This document shows positions 63,779 through 64,000 of a DNA stretch of 64,000 nt, in pieces. The stretch's first letter is position 1, and the number at the start of each line of letters is the position of its first letter. A program made the translations under genes and the position numbers. The notes below the pieces were generated by a model, which searched no databases, was not told the origin of the DNA, and worked only from the letters and a program-made list of their open reading frames with translations. Source of the DNA: Rhizobium tibeticum (GTDB taxonomy: Bacteria; Pseudomonadota; Alphaproteobacteria; Rhizobiales; Rhizobiaceae); NCBI RefSeq assembly GCF_900110205.1, contig NZ_FOCV01000010.1:62001-126000 (forward strand). The letters are read 5' to 3'.

Positions 63779-64000
63779 GGTGGGCTCCATTTGGCTGAAA
63801 TCTGCGCAGCCCCATTTACGCGTACGCCCTGATAAATGAGCTAGGGGACGATGAAGCCCAATCAAGATCGCGCGAAGGAATTATGCGGACGAAAAGCAAG
63901 TGGAACGACAGCCCGCGTTCGCATCGCCCTCGCCAGGTCAGCGCAAATGCGGGTTGCTCGCTCCCGCGGTTCAACTCGCAGATCTCATGACTGCGTCAGA
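63779..64000. other. Window end, no supported gene
   Basis: These ~220 bases contain the promoter side of the last gene. A GGAAC at 63902 has no CGTT at the right spacing. Nothing else is supported. Confidence 0.4.

Noticed and set aside
1..64000. Search by eye for tRNA, rRNA, CRISPR arrays, plasmid replication (repABC) and intact insertion sequences
   Set aside because: None was found; only the IS66-type fragment near 44.6 kb remains.

Overview
The window is about 60% G+C, densely packed and reads as a secondary replicon (chromid or megaplasmid) of a Rhizobiaceae bacterium (Rhizobium/Ensifer/Agrobacterium-like). Pointers are minCDE embedded among catabolic genes (in this family min usually sits on a secondary replicon), five sets of ABC or MFS uptake genes each next to its own regulator, DUF1127 small proteins, and two good matches to the alphaproteobacterial general-stress (EcfG/RpoE2) promoter. 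No rRNA, tRNA, CRISPR array or intact insertion sequence was seen.

Layout. 1-4.8 kb: a carbohydrate ABC transporter (second permease cut by the window edge) with a divergent GntR/UTRA regulator and a clear operator. 5.35-5.9 kb: a small RelA/SpoT-type HD hydrolase behind an EcfG-type promoter. 6.2-13.3 kb: an ACS-family MFS transporter, a GntR/FCD regulator, and an AbgB-like M20 amidohydrolase with a polar amino-acid ABC transporter, ending at a terminator. 13.8-23.2 kb: ten genes on one strand (GDPD-type phosphodiesterase, HAD phosphatase, SorC regulator, family-5 binding protein, DppDFBC-type transporter, sugar isomerase-like protein), resembling in logic the agrocinopine (acc) uptake and catabolism genes of Ti plasmids. 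23.6-28.2 kb: a PaoABC-like molybdenum aldehyde oxidoreductase with a divergent TetR regulator and a 26-bp dyad. 28.3-30.2 kb: minCDE. 30.5-35 kb: a fused alpha/beta 2-oxoacid dehydrogenase E1 with its E2, flanked by two DUF1127 genes and a copper amine oxidase remnant. 35.1-36 kb: a LysR regulator.

36.3-43 kb holds the most interesting locus: six tightly coupled genes encoding a GGDEF-EAL protein, a GHKL-like protein, a STAS-methyltransferase fusion, a dCache-HAMP-PP2C (SpoIIE) phosphatase, a second GHKL anti-sigma-type protein and a stand-alone STAS protein. This looks like a partner-switching signalling module joined to c-di-GMP turnover and methyl transfer. An AraC regulator follows, then a decayed patch (cyclase C-terminus fragment, IS66-type OrfA fragment).

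45-54 kb: small hypothetical genes, a VOC protein, a DHA2 efflux pump, an LLM flavin oxidoreductase, a YigZ protein, an ECF sigma/DUF4142/cupredoxin set and a GabD-like dehydrogenase. 54-59 kb: the prkA-yeaH-spoVR stress operon behind the second EcfG-type promoter. 59-63.8 kb: a DUF3422 membrane protein, a class III adenylate cyclase and two hypothetical genes.

All functional calls rest on reading motifs by eye; no database search was run.
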